In this document: positions 7,544 through 16,257 of the stretch, in pieces
Position numbering within the stretch: the first letter of the stretch is position 1
Layout: the number at the start of each line of letters is the position of its first letter
NCBI GenBank assembly: GCA_934351445.1
Contig: CAKRIZ010000009.1
Coordinates: 1-55,356 of the forward strand
Direction: 5' to 3'
DNA length: 55,356 bases
Source of the DNA: an uncultured Eubacterium sp.
Lineage (GTDB): Bacteria; Bacillota; Clostridia; Lachnospirales; Lachnospiraceae
The notes under the pieces: model-generated
Database searches by the model: none
The model's input: only the letters and a program-made list of their open reading frames with translations
Told to the model about the DNA's origin: nothing
Program-made: the position numbers and the translations under genes

Positions 7544-10228
7544 TTATTCTGATACATCCTCCGGTTCGATCAGCACCTGATCCGCATCATCCAGTCCAGT
7601 ATGCGAATCGTTTGGTTCATCCGTCTCACCGTCTCCCGGTATCGTCGGTACATCCGGCTCCTCGGACTCGTCCTCCCTGCCGGTGTCTCCGGTGATATCG
7701 ACCGGATCTATATCAGGAGTCTCATGAATCGGACATTTGCCTGTACTCAGGTTCGCCGGAAGCAGATAAGGAGCATCCTCCGTGCCTGACGAACCGCCGC
7801 TGATATAAGCGCGGCTGCTCAGCTGATTCTCCGGGCAGTACGGTCCTGCCGGTTTACCGGATGCCGCGCAGATTGTTACCAACACATGTTTATCACATGA
7901 TTCGGTCGGCTCTGTGCCAGCTGCAAAATATTCGGTCGTTACCTGTGATCCGCGCGGATCACTGTCACAGACGCCCGCCACTGCCAGTTTTCCTGATTTC
8001 TTACATACCTGGACAGTCACAATACCCGCCGGTTTTTCAAAGTCTTTATCTTCCAATCCCTCATGAAGCCGCTGCATGACAGAACGCCAGATCAACTTCG
8101 GATAACTGGTTGTCCCACTGGCCTGCGGCGCATTATCGTCATAACCACCCCATACCACACAGCTGTAATACGGAGAATAACCCGCAAACAATGCATCCCT
8201 GTTTTTTGTTGTCGTTCCACTCTTGCCTGCGAGTGTCATTCCATCAAAATTACACAGCTTACCGGTTCCGACTGTGATGACATCTTTCATCGCATCGGTC
8301 AGCAGCCATGCAGTCGTCTCCTTGAGCACGCTGCGGGTCTGCGGTGTGTTATCGATCAGGACATTGCCGTCATGATCGAGGATCTTCGTATAGAATCTGG
8401 GCTTGGTGTAGGTTCCACCATTTGCAATCGTCGCATACGCTGCGGTCAGCTCCAGATTCGTCACACCGTCCGTCACTCCTCCGAGTGCCAGCGACTGTAC
8501 ACGGTCGCTGTCTTTTAACGTTGTAAATCCGAAGTCCTGCAAATAAGAAAATCCGTTGTCCACACCGATGTCAGTCAGACACTTGACCGTCACTACATTG
8601 ATCGAATACGTGATTGCGGTGCGCAGACTCGTGAATCCGCGATAGCGGTTATCATAATTGCGCAGGGATGTGCCGTTTGCGTAGGCATACGGCGCATCGT
8701 CCTCCACAGTCGCGAGCGTCATGCCTGCGCCGTCCAGCGCCGGTGCATATGCTGCCAGCACCTTGAAGGTAGATCCCGGCTGACGGGTAGAGTCTGTCGC
8801 GCGGTTCAGTGTACGGTTGGCTACCTTATCACCACGGCCACCCACAATCGCCTTGACCTCTCCGGTACTCTGGTCGATGATCGTTAATGCTGCCTGGGGC
8901 TGCAACGTATAATGCACATATTCGCCGCCCTCAACAATCTTATCACCCGGCTCCATAATCTCCTGCTTATATGCCTCGATCGCCGCAGCTGCATCATCTT
9001 CAGTCGCGAAATTGATCGTATAATCGGCATTTGACGCCTGATAATATGCCAGCATCGTATGCTCATCATAGTTGGCAATGCTGCCATCTGATTTCTGGAC
9101 ACTCAATCGGTAGCTGAAGGATACCTTCGGCTGTGTCGGATAGTTTGCGCTATTATTGACCTCTTCATCACAGATCTTCTGGATCTTCGGATCCTGCGTA
9201 GACATGATCGTCAGGCCGCTGTTATAGAGTGCGCGGTATGCCTCCGCCTTCGTATAACCCTTGATCGTCTGCAGATCCTCGAGTACCTGGTTCGTCACTT
9301 CGTCTACAAAATACGAATTGATCTGGCTGCTCTCCTCGGTTTTTTTGATATTGACCTTTTTGATCCGCTTATACACTTTATCTGCGAGTGCTTCTTCCTT
9401 CTGCTCGAGTGTAATGTAGCCCTGTTCTTCCATTTTATTCAGGACTTCTTTCCGGCGCTCTGCGTTTGCCTCCGGATGACTGATCGGATTGAGTCCCTCG
9501 GGACTCTTGGTGATGCCCGCGATCACGGCGCACTCAGACAATGTCAGCTCTGACACATCCTTATTAAAATAACGCATTGCCGCAGCCTGTACACCTAATG
9601 AATTCTGACCCAGATTGACCGTATTCAGATAGTTTTCCAGTATCCAGTCCTTGTTATTTACTTTCTTCTCCAGCTGAACTGCCAGATACTGCTCCTGCAG
9701 CTTCCGCACAACCTTGGCAAATCCTTTGTCAGTCGTCCATGTGGTGAACACATTATTTTTCAACAGCTGCTGTGTGATCGTAGATGCACCCTGTGAAAAA
9801 TGTCCACCGGACAGGATGCCCTTGACTCCGGCACGGATGATACCTTTCATATCAATACCGTTGTGCTCATAAAAACGCGCATCTTCGATCGCTACAAATG
9901 CATGCTGCAGATCCAGTGGTATCTCATCAATCGTAACATAGACACGGTTGGAACCTGATGCGACCAATGTCGCAGTCGTATTACCCTCCGTATCTAACAC
10001 GGTAGATAAATAGCCGGTCGGAGTCACATCCATGGCCTCGATCGTCGGTGCGGAATCTATGATTCCTTTATAGATACCGAATCCGGTGAATCCCACGCCT
10101 ACAACTAACGCAAATGCAGCCACCAGTAAAAGTTTATAACCTAGCACTTTGAACTTTCGTAAAACCTTGGGAGACTTTGCAGCGAGTCTTTTTGCCTGCT
10201 TTTTTGCCCCCTCTTTTCCATAGTTCAT
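7544..10228 (-). CDS. Class A penicillin-binding protein (PBP1A family)
   Basis: An 894-residue bifunctional peptidoglycan synthase. Residues 30-55 are a single membrane anchor (LLLVAAFALVVGVGFTGFG). The GT51 glycosyltransferase follows, with catalytic Glu115 in FVAIEDARFYEHNG and the GASTITQQLLKN motif near 148-158. The transpeptidase has all three penicillin-binding motifs: S486-T-F-K489, S542-I-N544 and K669-S-G-T. After it comes a cysteine-containing extension (VCKKSGKLAVAGVC, TICAASGKPAGPYCP) and a Pro/Glu/Asp-rich tail. The start follows CAGGAGGACGACT. It polymerises and cross-links glycan strands outside the membrane. Downstream is the bidirectional terminator; upstream is repeat copy B. 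The paired cysteines suggest a disulfide-stabilised C-terminal region. Confidence 0.95.
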   Translation of the reverse strand: MNYGKEGAKKQAKRLAAKSPKVLRKFKVLGYKLLLVAAFALVVGVGFTGFGIYKGIIDSAPTIEAMDVTPTGYLSTVLDTEGNTTATLVASGSNRVYVTIDEIPLDLQHAFVAIEDARFYEHNGIDMKGIIRAGVKGILSGGHFSQGASTITQQLLKNNVFTTWTTDKGFAKVVRKLQEQYLAVQLEKKVNNKDWILENYLNTVNLGQNSLGVQAAAMRYFNKDVSELTLSECAVIAGITKSPEGLNPISHPEANAERRKEVLNKMEEQGYITLEQKEEALADKVYKRIKKVNIKKTEESSQINSYFVDEVTNQVLEDLQTIKGYTKAEAYRALYNSGLTIMSTQDPKIQKICDEEVNNSANYPTQPKVSFSYRLSVQKSDGSIANYDEHTMLAYYQASNADYTINFATEDDAAAAIEAYKQEIMEPGDKIVEGGEYVHYTLQPQAALTIIDQSTGEVKAIVGGRGDKVANRTLNRATDSTRQPGSTFKVLAAYAPALDGAGMTLATVEDDAPYAYANGTSLRNYDNRYRGFTSLRTAITYSINVVTVKCLTDIGVDNGFSYLQDFGFTTLKDSDRVQSLALGGVTDGVTNLELTAAYATIANGGTYTKPRFYTKILDHDGNVLIDNTPQTRSVLKETTAWLLTDAMKDVITVGTGKLCNFDGMTLAGKSGTTTKNRDALFAGYSPYYSCVVWGGYDDNAPQASGTTSYPKLIWRSVMQRLHEGLEDKDFEKPAGIVTVQVCKKSGKLAVAGVCDSDPRGSQVTTEYFAAGTEPTESCDKHVLVTICAASGKPAGPYCPENQLSSRAYISGGSSGTEDAPYLLPANLSTGKCPIHETPDIDPVDITGDTGREDESEEPDVPTIPGDGETDEPNDSHTGLDDADQVLIEPEDVSE

Positions 10229-10286
10229 AGTCGTCCTCCTGCATGTTTGTCACTGCCCACTCCTGAATCGAATCCTTACACAGGTA

Positions 10287-10403
10287 GGCATTTTCTGAAC
10301 TGAAAATGCCGTATGATACAGTGGTGGTTGCAGATTTTGCCGATTTGGAATGCGAAGCATCGGCAAAATCCATTACTGGAACGAGGTACGAGTGAACAGT
10401 AAT
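10287..10403. repeat. Structured intergenic repeat, family 1 copy B (complete)
   Basis: The only full-length copy in the window. It contains three consecutive inverted repeats: GGCATTTTC/GAAAATGCC (10287-10310, 6-base loop), GATTTTGCCGAT/ATCGGCAAAATC (10333-10370) and ATTACTG/CAGTAAT (10372-10403). It lies between divergent genes, 60 bases upstream of the PBP start and about 30 bases upstream of the yigZ promoter. The third stem is A-T closed here and G-C closed in copy C, so both arms changed together. Confidence 0.88.
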
Positions 10404-10433
10404 ATTAATTCAGTATACCATTATTTTCTGCAC

Positions 10434-10462
10434 TTGTAAACTTTGGCATAACATGCTATACT
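10434..10462 (+). promoter_or_regulatory. yigZ promoter placed for a leaderless transcript
   Basis: TTGTAA (10434-10439), 17 bases, TATACT (10457-10462). Only seven bases separate the -10 box from the ATG at 10470, so transcription should begin at or within a base or two of the start codon. Confidence 0.6.
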
Positions 10463-10469
10463 CGTAGGC

Positions 10470-11123
10470 ATGAAAAATACAGGTTATAAGACCGTCTATC
10501 AGGGCGGTGTCGGAGAAATCGAAGAAAAGAAATCGCGTTTTATCGCCTCGGTAGAACCGGTATCCTCGGAGGATGAAGCGATCGCCTTTTTTAATAGGAA
10601 GAAAAAGGAATACTGGGATGCCAGACACAACTGTACGGCATTTACCATCGGTCCCAAACACGAAAATACTCGTTGCAATGACGATGGCGAACCGTCCGGT
10701 ACAGCCGGACGACCGATGTTAGATGTACTGCTGCGCGAGGACATCCATAACGTGGCAGTAGTCGTGACCCGTTATTTTGGCGGCACATTGCTCGGTACCG
10801 GCGGGCTCGTGCGTGCCTATCAGAAATCTGTACAGGAGGGACTCGCCAACTCCGTGATCATCACCCGCCAACAGGGTGCTAAGATGACGATTCGGACAGA
10901 TTATACCAACCTCGGCAAGATCCAATATCTGCTCGCAGGCGCAGGCATCACGATCCTCGATACGGAATATACGGATGGTGTCTGCATTCACACCATGATT
11001 CCTGATGAACAGCTCACTTCCCTGCAAAATGAGATCACACAGGGCACGAACGGCCAGGCTGTCATGGAACTCGGCGACAAGACCGAATATGCCATTTTAG
11101 ATGGAAACGTCATGATCTTTTAG
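10470..11123 (+). CDS. yigZ: YigZ/IMPACT-family protein
   Basis: A 217-residue soluble protein of the YigZ/YvyE (IMPACT, UPF0029) family. The conserved N-terminal domain shows EIEEKKSRFIASVEPV, the signature DDGEPSGTAGRPML (near 70-84) and VVTRYFGGTLLGTGGLVRAY, followed by the C-terminal ferredoxin-like domain (TDYTNLGKIQYLLAGAG). Length matches the family. The molecular role is not settled; eukaryotic IMPACT modulates GCN2, and bacterial members have been linked to ribosome or translation functions. No ribosome site precedes the ATG and the promoter sits directly on top of it, which suggests leaderless translation. It is monocistronic with a strong terminator. Confidence 0.92.
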   Translation: MKNTGYKTVYQGGVGEIEEKKSRFIASVEPVSSEDEAIAFFNRKKKEYWDARHNCTAFTIGPKHENTRCNDDGEPSGTAGRPMLDVLLREDIHNVAVVVTRYFGGTLLGTGGLVRAYQKSVQEGLANSVIITRQQGAKMTIRTDYTNLGKIQYLLAGAGITILDTEYTDGVCIHTMIPDEQLTSLQNEITQGTNGQAVMELGDKTEYAILDGNVMIF

Positions 11124-11145
11124 ACAAGTGATCTTCTTAAATACA

Positions 11146-11179
11146 GGAAAAACCCCCGACTTTCGTCGGGGGTTTTTCC
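11146..11179. terminator. Bidirectional terminator between yigZ and glnN
   Basis: GGAAAAACCCCCGAC / GTCGGGGGTTTTTCC around a TTTC loop, perfect over 15 bp. Confidence 0.92.
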
Positions 11180-11244
11180 CTATACTCTAAAGGGGATTAG
11201 ATAAATACTAATCTAACGATTAGCCACAACTAGTAAGTGAGGTA

Positions 11245-13374
11245 CTATACCTCGAAAATCAGGTCGCCGTATGACGGCATCGGCCATAAGTCTTTATCTA
11301 CAATCATCTCCAGTTTGTCAACCGGTGCACGGAGCTCATCCATGGCAGCCTTTACGACATCTCTGTAGTAGGTAGCCTGCTCTACACCTTCTGCCAGTTC
11401 TGTGCCTTTCTCGGCCACATCAATCAGCTTGGCAAGTGCTACCTTTACTTCTGAGAGATAATCAGAAGTCTCAGAAAGAAGCTCGGTCTGTACAGACACA
11501 TCTGCGGCACCTGCTGCCTTAACAGCGTTGATAGAGTCCGCCAGATTGGTGGTATACTTAATGACGGCAGGGATGATCTGCTTGCTTGCAATATCGATCA
11601 TTGCCTTTGCCTCGATATTGATCGTCTTTGCATAGGTCTCATACTCGATCTCTACACGTGACTCCAGCTCAACCTTTGTAAATACGTGATATTTCTCAAA
11701 TAATGTAACTGCCTTGTCAGTTGCATATGCCGGAATAGCCTCTACCATAGATTTGATGTTCGGCAATCCGCGTTTTTCTGCCTCAGCTACCCACTCATCG
11801 GAATATCCGTTGCCGTTAAACACGATACGCTGATGCTCGGTTGCATATTTCTTGATCAGATCATGTACCGCATCCTCAAAGTCATCTGCTTTCTCCAGTA
11901 CATCACAAGCCTCAGCAAATGCATCTGCCACGATTGTGTTCAATACAACGTTCGGCTGTGCGATGGAAGCCTGGGAACCTACCATACGGAACTCGAACTT
12001 GTTGCCGGTGAATGCAAACGGCGAAGTACGGTTTCTGTCTGTCGCATCACGCATGAAATCAGGTAATGTCTTGACACCGGTCTCGAGCTTTTCGCCCTTT
12101 AAGCTGTGTGTTGCGTTACCGGTGCTGATCAACTGGGTCAATACATCCTCAAGCTGCTCTCCGAGGAAAATTGACAGGATTGCAGGCGGTGCCTCGTTTG
12201 CTCCTAATCTGTGATCGTTTCCGACATCTGCCGCAGATGCACGGAGCAGATCTGCATGCTCATCGACTGCTTTCAGGATACAGGTCAGTACGAGCAGGAA
12301 CTGGATGTTCTCATGCGGTGTTGAACCGGGATCTAACAGGTTGATGCCATCATCTGTCGTGATGGACCAGTTGTTATGTTTACCGGAACCGTTCACACCT
12401 GCAAACGGCTTCTCATGTAACAGGCACTGCAGTCCATGGCGTCCTGCGACTTTCTTTAACGTCTCCATGATCAACTGGTTGTGGTCTGTCGCGACATTAC
12501 ACTCTGCATAGATCGGAGCCAGCTCATGCTGTGCCGGCGCAACCTCGTTATGCTGTGTCTTGGCAGATACTCCAAGTTTCCACAATTCTTTATTTACATC
12601 TCTCATATATGCGCCGATGCGCTCGCGGATCGCACCAAAATAATGGTCATCCATCTCCTGTCCCTTCGGAGGCATTGCTCCGAACAAGGTGCGTCCGGTG
12701 AAGATTAAGTCTTTTCTCTTTAAATATTTCTGGCGGTCTACGATGAAGTATTCCTGCTCTGCACCGACTGACGGTATCGCTCTTTTGGAAGTTGTATTTC
12801 CGAATAACCGAAGCAGACGAATCGACTGCTCATTAACCGCTTCCATAGATCTCAGTAACGGTGTCTTCTGGTCAAGCGCCTCTCCTGTGTAGGAACAGAA
12901 GGCAGTCGGTATACACAGTGTAGCACCTGCTGCATCATGTCTTACGAATGCCGGTGACGTACAATCCCATGCGGTATATCCTCTCGCCTCAAAAGTAGCT
13001 CTCAGTCCGCCTGAAGGGAATGAAGATGCATCCGGTTCTCCCTTGATCAGCTCTTTTCCCGAAAAACTCATGAGCACTTTACCGTTCTCCATCGGAGCGG
13101 TAATAAATGAATCATGCTTCTCTGCTGTCACTCCGGTCAACGGCTGGAACCAGTGTGTATAATGTGTAGCACCCTGCTCGATCGCCCATTCCTTCATCTC
13201 ATGTGCGACTACATCTGCTGTTGCCAGATCCAGATCATGTCCGCCCTCAATGACCTCACGCAGACGCTTATAGGTCTTTTTCGGAAGACGCTCCTGCATC
13301 ACTGCATCGTTGAATACATTTTCGCCAAAGATCTCTGATACGCTGAATTTTTCCGTTTCACTCATAACGTTCAT
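11245..13374 (-). CDS. glnN: Glutamine synthetase type III
   Basis: A 709-residue cytoplasmic enzyme that makes glutamine from glutamate, ammonia and ATP. Its length and motifs are those of the type III (GlnN) class rather than the roughly 450-residue type I. Visible signatures are [50 protein letters not shown] (metal/glutamate site), [23 protein letters not shown] (ATP loop) and [16 protein letters not shown]. The C-terminal part is helical. Start choice is uncertain: an ATG three codons further in (13365) has better spacing to GCAGGG. It stands alone between the bidirectional terminator and a leader with a stable hairpin. No adjacent PII or ammonium transporter gene is present. Confidence 0.96.
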   Translation of the reverse strand: MNVMSETEKFSVSEIFGENVFNDAVMQERLPKKTYKRLREVIEGGHDLDLATADVVAHEMKEWAIEQGATHYTHWFQPLTGVTAEKHDSFITAPMENGKVLMSFSGKELIKGEPDASSFPSGGLRATFEARGYTAWDCTSPAFVRHDAAGATLCIPTAFCSYTGEALDQKTPLLRSMEAVNEQSIRLLRLFGNTTSKRAIPSVGAEQEYFIVDRQKYLKRKDLIFTGRTLFGAMPPKGQEMDDHYFGAIRERIGAYMRDVNKELWKLGVSAKTQHNEVAPAQHELAPIYAECNVATDHNQLIMETLKKVAGRHGLQCLLHEKPFAGVNGSGKHNNWSITTDDGINLLDPGSTPHENIQFLLVLTCILKAVDEHADLLRASAADVGNDHRLGANEAPPAILSIFLGEQLEDVLTQLISTGNATHSLKGEKLETGVKTLPDFMRDATDRNRTSPFAFTGNKFEFRMVGSQASIAQPNVVLNTIVADAFAEACDVLEKADDFEDAVHDLIKKYATEHQRIVFNGNGYSDEWVAEAEKRGLPNIKSMVEAIPAYATDKAVTLFEKYHVFTKVELESRVEIEYETYAKTINIEAKAMIDIASKQIIPAVIKYTTNLADSINAVKAAGAADVSVQTELLSETSDYLSEVKVALAKLIDVAEKGTELAEGVEQATYYRDVVKAAMDELRAPVDKLEMIVDKDLWPMPSYGDLIFEV

Positions 13375-13385
13375 CCCTGCAACCC

Positions 13386-13405
13386 TTCAGTCTGTGCTGA
13401 CTGAA
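13386..13405 (-). promoter_or_regulatory. glnN: Hairpin in the glnN leader
   Basis: Perfect 7-bp stem TTCAGTC/GACTGAA with loop AGCACA on the transcribed strand, a dozen bases before the start codon and overlapping the approach to the ribosome site. It could modulate translation. The loop does not fit the A1/G4 pattern of ANTAR antiterminator targets, and I see no known glutamine riboswitch sequence. Confidence 0.35.
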
Positions 13406-13441
13406 TAGTCACTTATCCTTTCCCTTTTATAGTTTAAAATA

Positions 13442-13481
13442 GCGAACGGGGGTGCACCTCATATGGAACACCCTCGTTCGC
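13442..13481. terminator. Hairpin between fba and glnN
   Basis: GCGAACG.GGGTG pairs with CACCC.CGTTCGC around a 14-base loop. It is downstream of fba on the minus strand; the tail is AT-rich but not a clean T-run, so termination is likely rather than certain. Confidence 0.6.
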
Positions 13482-13558
13482 TTCTCTGCCAACTAAAATA
13501 CTCCTATTTCTGTAAAAAAGCAATAGATAATTTTAGTTTTTTTGAATTCTTAATTATA

Positions 13559-14422
13559 TTAAGCTTTTCCAACAGATCCGAAGAGCTCCATCTTTTCCTT
13601 AACAGTAGCCTTGATTGCCTCTGTTCCGGGAGCTAAGAGCTTACGGGGATCAAATCCTTTGCCTTCGAGATCCTTGCCTGCCTCGATATATTTACGTGTA
13701 GCATCTGCGAAAGATAACTGGCACTCTGTATTTACATTGATCTTGGATACACCCAGATCAATCGCTTTCTTGATCATATCTGAAGGGATACCTGTACCAC
13801 CGTGTAATACGAGCGGCATGATACCTGTCTTCTGCTGGATAGCGTCCAGAGTCTCAAAGCTGAGTCCTGCCCAGTTTGCAGGATATTTGCCATGGATGTT
13901 TCCGATACCTGCTGCCAGCATATCAACGCCCAGATCAGCGACTGCCTTGCACTCGTCCGGATCAGCGCACTCGCCCATTCCGATGACACCGTCTTCCTCG
14001 CCACCGATGGATCCAACCTCAGCCTCGATAGACATGCCCATTGCATGTGCTACGTTTACGAGTTCTGTAGTCTTTGCGATGTTCTCCTCGATCGGATAAT
14101 GTGATCCGTCAAACATGATAGATGTGAAACCTGCTTTGATACACTTGTAGCATCCTTCGTAGGTACCGTGGTCTAAATGTAATGCAACGGGTACTGTGAT
14201 TCCGAGTTCCTCATCCATAGCCTTTACCATAGCGGCAACGGTCTTGAATCCGGTCATGTACTTTCCTGCGCCCTCGGATACACCAAGAATTACAGGTGAG
14301 TTTAACTCCTGTGCAGTTAACAGAATAGCCTTTGTCCACTCAAGGTTGTTAATGTTGAACTGGCCTACTGCATAATGTCCGGCTTTTGCTTTCTCTAACA
14401 TCTCTTTTGCAGATACTAACAT
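13559..14422 (-). CDS. fba: Class II fructose-bisphosphate aldolase
   Basis: A 287-residue zinc-dependent aldolase that interconverts fructose 1,6-bisphosphate with glyceraldehyde 3-phosphate and dihydroxyacetone phosphate in glycolysis. The start MLVSAKEMLEKA is preceded by TGGAGG at six bases; an upstream in-frame ATG is not. Zinc and catalytic motifs are clear: ALHLDHGTYEGC, IEAEVGSIGGEEDGV, NIHGKYP and the phosphate-binding LVLHGGTGIPSD and SKINVNTE. It has its own promoter and downstream hairpin, consistent with a highly expressed single gene. Related tagatose-bisphosphate aldolases share these motifs, but the position as a lone housekeeping gene favours glycolytic fba. Confidence 0.95.
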   Translation of the reverse strand: MLVSAKEMLEKAKAGHYAVGQFNINNLEWTKAILLTAQELNSPVILGVSEGAGKYMTGFKTVAAMVKAMDEELGITVPVALHLDHGTYEGCYKCIKAGFTSIMFDGSHYPIEENIAKTTELVNVAHAMGMSIEAEVGSIGGEEDGVIGMGECADPDECKAVADLGVDMLAAGIGNIHGKYPANWAGLSFETLDAIQQKTGIMPLVLHGGTGIPSDMIKKAIDLGVSKINVNTECQLSFADATRKYIEAGKDLEGKGFDPRKLLAPGTEAIKATVKEKMELFGSVGKA

Positions 14423-14485
14423 ATGAATTCCTCCATTTTCTGTATAGATTGTGAGTATGTGGGTTTTCAACCCATATCTTTGTTA

Positions 14486-14514
14486 AATATAACACGAACG
14501 CCTGTAAATGTAAA
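14486..14514 (-). promoter_or_regulatory. fba: Promoter of fba
   Basis: On the minus strand TTTACA (14509-14514), 17 bases, TATATT (14486-14491), about 65 bases before the ATG. A short hairpin GGGTT/AACCC (around 14461-14473) lies in the leader. Confidence 0.55.
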
Positions 14515-14543
14515 GTACAAGCGTCCGAATCCAGCCATTTCTG

Positions 14544-15443
14544 TCACTGATCCGCGGGTACACGGATCGTCAGTGCGCGGTGCAGATTTTTCAGGTGGAT
14601 CTGCGTCCGGTCACCGCCAAATTCGCCATCCAGTGTCCACGGGATCACCTGATACGGTGAAATCTGCAGTTCCTTTGTCTTAAATGTGTAGATCATATCC
14701 GATTCCGGGCGCAGCTTTGTGAGTGCAGCTACGATCTCGTTGCGCTCAACGATATTTTTCGGTGTTTTGACCAGCATCACTTCGAATAAACCGTCATTGA
14801 GCGCCACATTGTCTCCGGTCATGCCCTTGATACCGCCGACCGACAGTGAATTTGTGATCATTCCGTATATAAAATCATCTTCGATACAGCCGCCCTCGTA
14901 TTCTACGCGCATGCGGTAACTCGGATGATTGCCGATGCTTTTGACTCCTTCGAGTATATAGGCAGCATGGCCTATCATATTTTTCAGTTCCTGACTTGTC
15001 TGATACGACACTTCCGTAAACAGTCCGAATGCGGCTACATAGATAAAATACTCATCCTCAAACAGGCCGACATCGCAGGGGAAGTCTTGTCCACCCACAG
15101 CTACCTCGGCTGCTTTTCCCATATTTTTCGGAAGTTGCAGCGATGCCGCAAAATCGTTGGTACTGCCAGCCGGAATATAACCGAGCGGCACATGTATATT
15201 GCCCTTCATCAGTCCGGATACCGTCTCATCGAGTGTACCATCCCCACCGCAGCAGACGACCAGATCATAGTCTCCTGCATGCTCTGCCGCGACCTGTGTT
15301 GCATCACCGGCTGCCTGTGTCGGATGCACTGTCACCTCGTAGCCTGCCTGCACCATAGTCTCCAGAATATCTGACAACTGTGTTTTTACTTTACCGACTC
15401 CTGAATGTGGATTGTATATAAATAATAACCTCTGACTGCCCAT
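14544..15443 (-). CDS. Diacylglycerol/lipid kinase (YegS/BmrU family)
   Basis: A 299-residue ATP-dependent lipid kinase. The N-terminal catalytic domain begins LLFIYNPHSGVGKVK and contains the ATP-binding DLVVCCGGDGTLDETVSGL motif (about 60-78) and LGYIPAGSTNDFAASL. The C-terminal beta-rich domain includes DGEFGGD. Members phosphorylate diacylglycerol or related lipids at the inner membrane face, often recycling products of lipoteichoic acid or glycolipid synthesis. The ribosome site GGAAGGTGATC is embedded in the last codons of whiA, eight bases upstream, so the two genes are coupled. The true substrate cannot be read from sequence. Confidence 0.92.
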   Translation of the reverse strand: MGSQRLLFIYNPHSGVGKVKTQLSDILETMVQAGYEVTVHPTQAAGDATQVAAEHAGDYDLVVCCGGDGTLDETVSGLMKGNIHVPLGYIPAGSTNDFAASLQLPKNMGKAAEVAVGGQDFPCDVGLFEDEYFIYVAAFGLFTEVSYQTSQELKNMIGHAAYILEGVKSIGNHPSYRMRVEYEGGCIEDDFIYGMITNSLSVGGIKGMTGDNVALNDGLFEVMLVKTPKNIVERNEIVAALTKLRPESDMIYTFKTKELQISPYQVIPWTLDGEFGGDRTQIHLKNLHRALTIRVPADQ

Positions 15444-15450
15444 TGTTCGA

Positions 15451-16245
15451 TCACCTTCCTAGTTTTTTCGCCAGTTCACCGAGCTTGCGCAGTCGATGGT
15501 TGACTCCGGATTTCCCTACCGGCGGATCACATAGCTCCCCGAGATCCTTGAGCGACGTATCCGGATATTCCAGCCGGAGCAATGCCATCTCCCGCAATGC
15601 CGGCGGCAGCTCGTCCAACCCGATCCGGCTCTGGATATAACGGATATCTTCGACCTGTCTGCACGCAGCACCGACGACTTTATTGATGTTGGCGGTCTCG
15701 CAGTTGACGATGCGGTTGACCGAGCCACGCATTTCTTTTAGGATGCGCACATTTTCCAGATTCATGAGTGCAACATAAGCACCCATGACATTCAATGCAT
15801 CGACGATCTGTGCGCCCTCCTTCAGATATGTAATATAATATTTTTTCCGTTGTACAACCTTCGCATCCAGTTCAAACGATTCTAACAACTCCTGTATCAG
15901 CGCTGCCTGCTCCGGATTCTGGCAGACAATCTCAAAATGATAGGATTTCTCCGGATCACTGATCGATCCGGATGCCAGAAATGCACCGCGCAAAAAAGCC
16001 CGTTTGCAGCAGCTGCGCTTCAATAACTGTTCACGGTGCTGCATCATCTGCTCCGCTATGCGTGCATGCAATTCTTCCGGTGTCAACACACCAAACAGCT
16101 TTTTGGCTAACGCGGTTCTCTTTTCGGCCAGATGCGTATGATCCGGCGCCAGCGTCTCAAGCGCTGCCAGTTCTGCCAACTGACAATGACGTTTGCTATC
16201 AGTTTGCCTTGCCAGTTCTGCTTTTACCTCACTTGAAAATGACAT
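15451..16245 (-). CDS. whiA: DNA-binding protein WhiA with a reduced N-terminal domain
   Basis: A 264-residue WhiA, roughly 50 residues shorter than usual. The opening [14 protein letters not shown] and [11 protein letters not shown] are typical, and from [20 protein letters not shown] onward the protein is canonical (second LAGLIDADG half, [21 protein letters not shown]). The C-terminal helix-turn-helix is intact ([27 protein letters not shown]). Between residues about 30 and 85, the first LAGLIDADG half is replaced by a short helical, charged stretch ([20 protein letters not shown]). WhiA acts in cell division, chromosome segregation or sporulation in Gram-positives. It is in the conserved rapZ-whiA order and overlaps the ribosome site of the lipid kinase. 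The frame is intact, so this is a deletion or replacement rather than a broken gene. Confidence 0.92.
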   Translation of the reverse strand: MSFSSEVKAELARQTDSKRHCQLAELAALETLAPDHTHLAEKRTALAKKLFGVLTPEELHARIAEQMMQHREQLLKRSCCKRAFLRGAFLASGSISDPEKSYHFEIVCQNPEQAALIQELLESFELDAKVVQRKKYYITYLKEGAQIVDALNVMGAYVALMNLENVRILKEMRGSVNRIVNCETANINKVVGAACRQVEDIRYIQSRIGLDELPPALREMALLRLEYPDTSLKDLGELCDPPVGKSGVNHRLRKLGELAKKLGR

Positions 16246-16257
16246 CGCGCTCTCCTG

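Noticed and set aside
13375..13440. Glutamine riboswitch in the glnN leader
   Set aside because: Only a simple hairpin is present; the conserved core of known glutamine-responsive RNAs is not recognisable.
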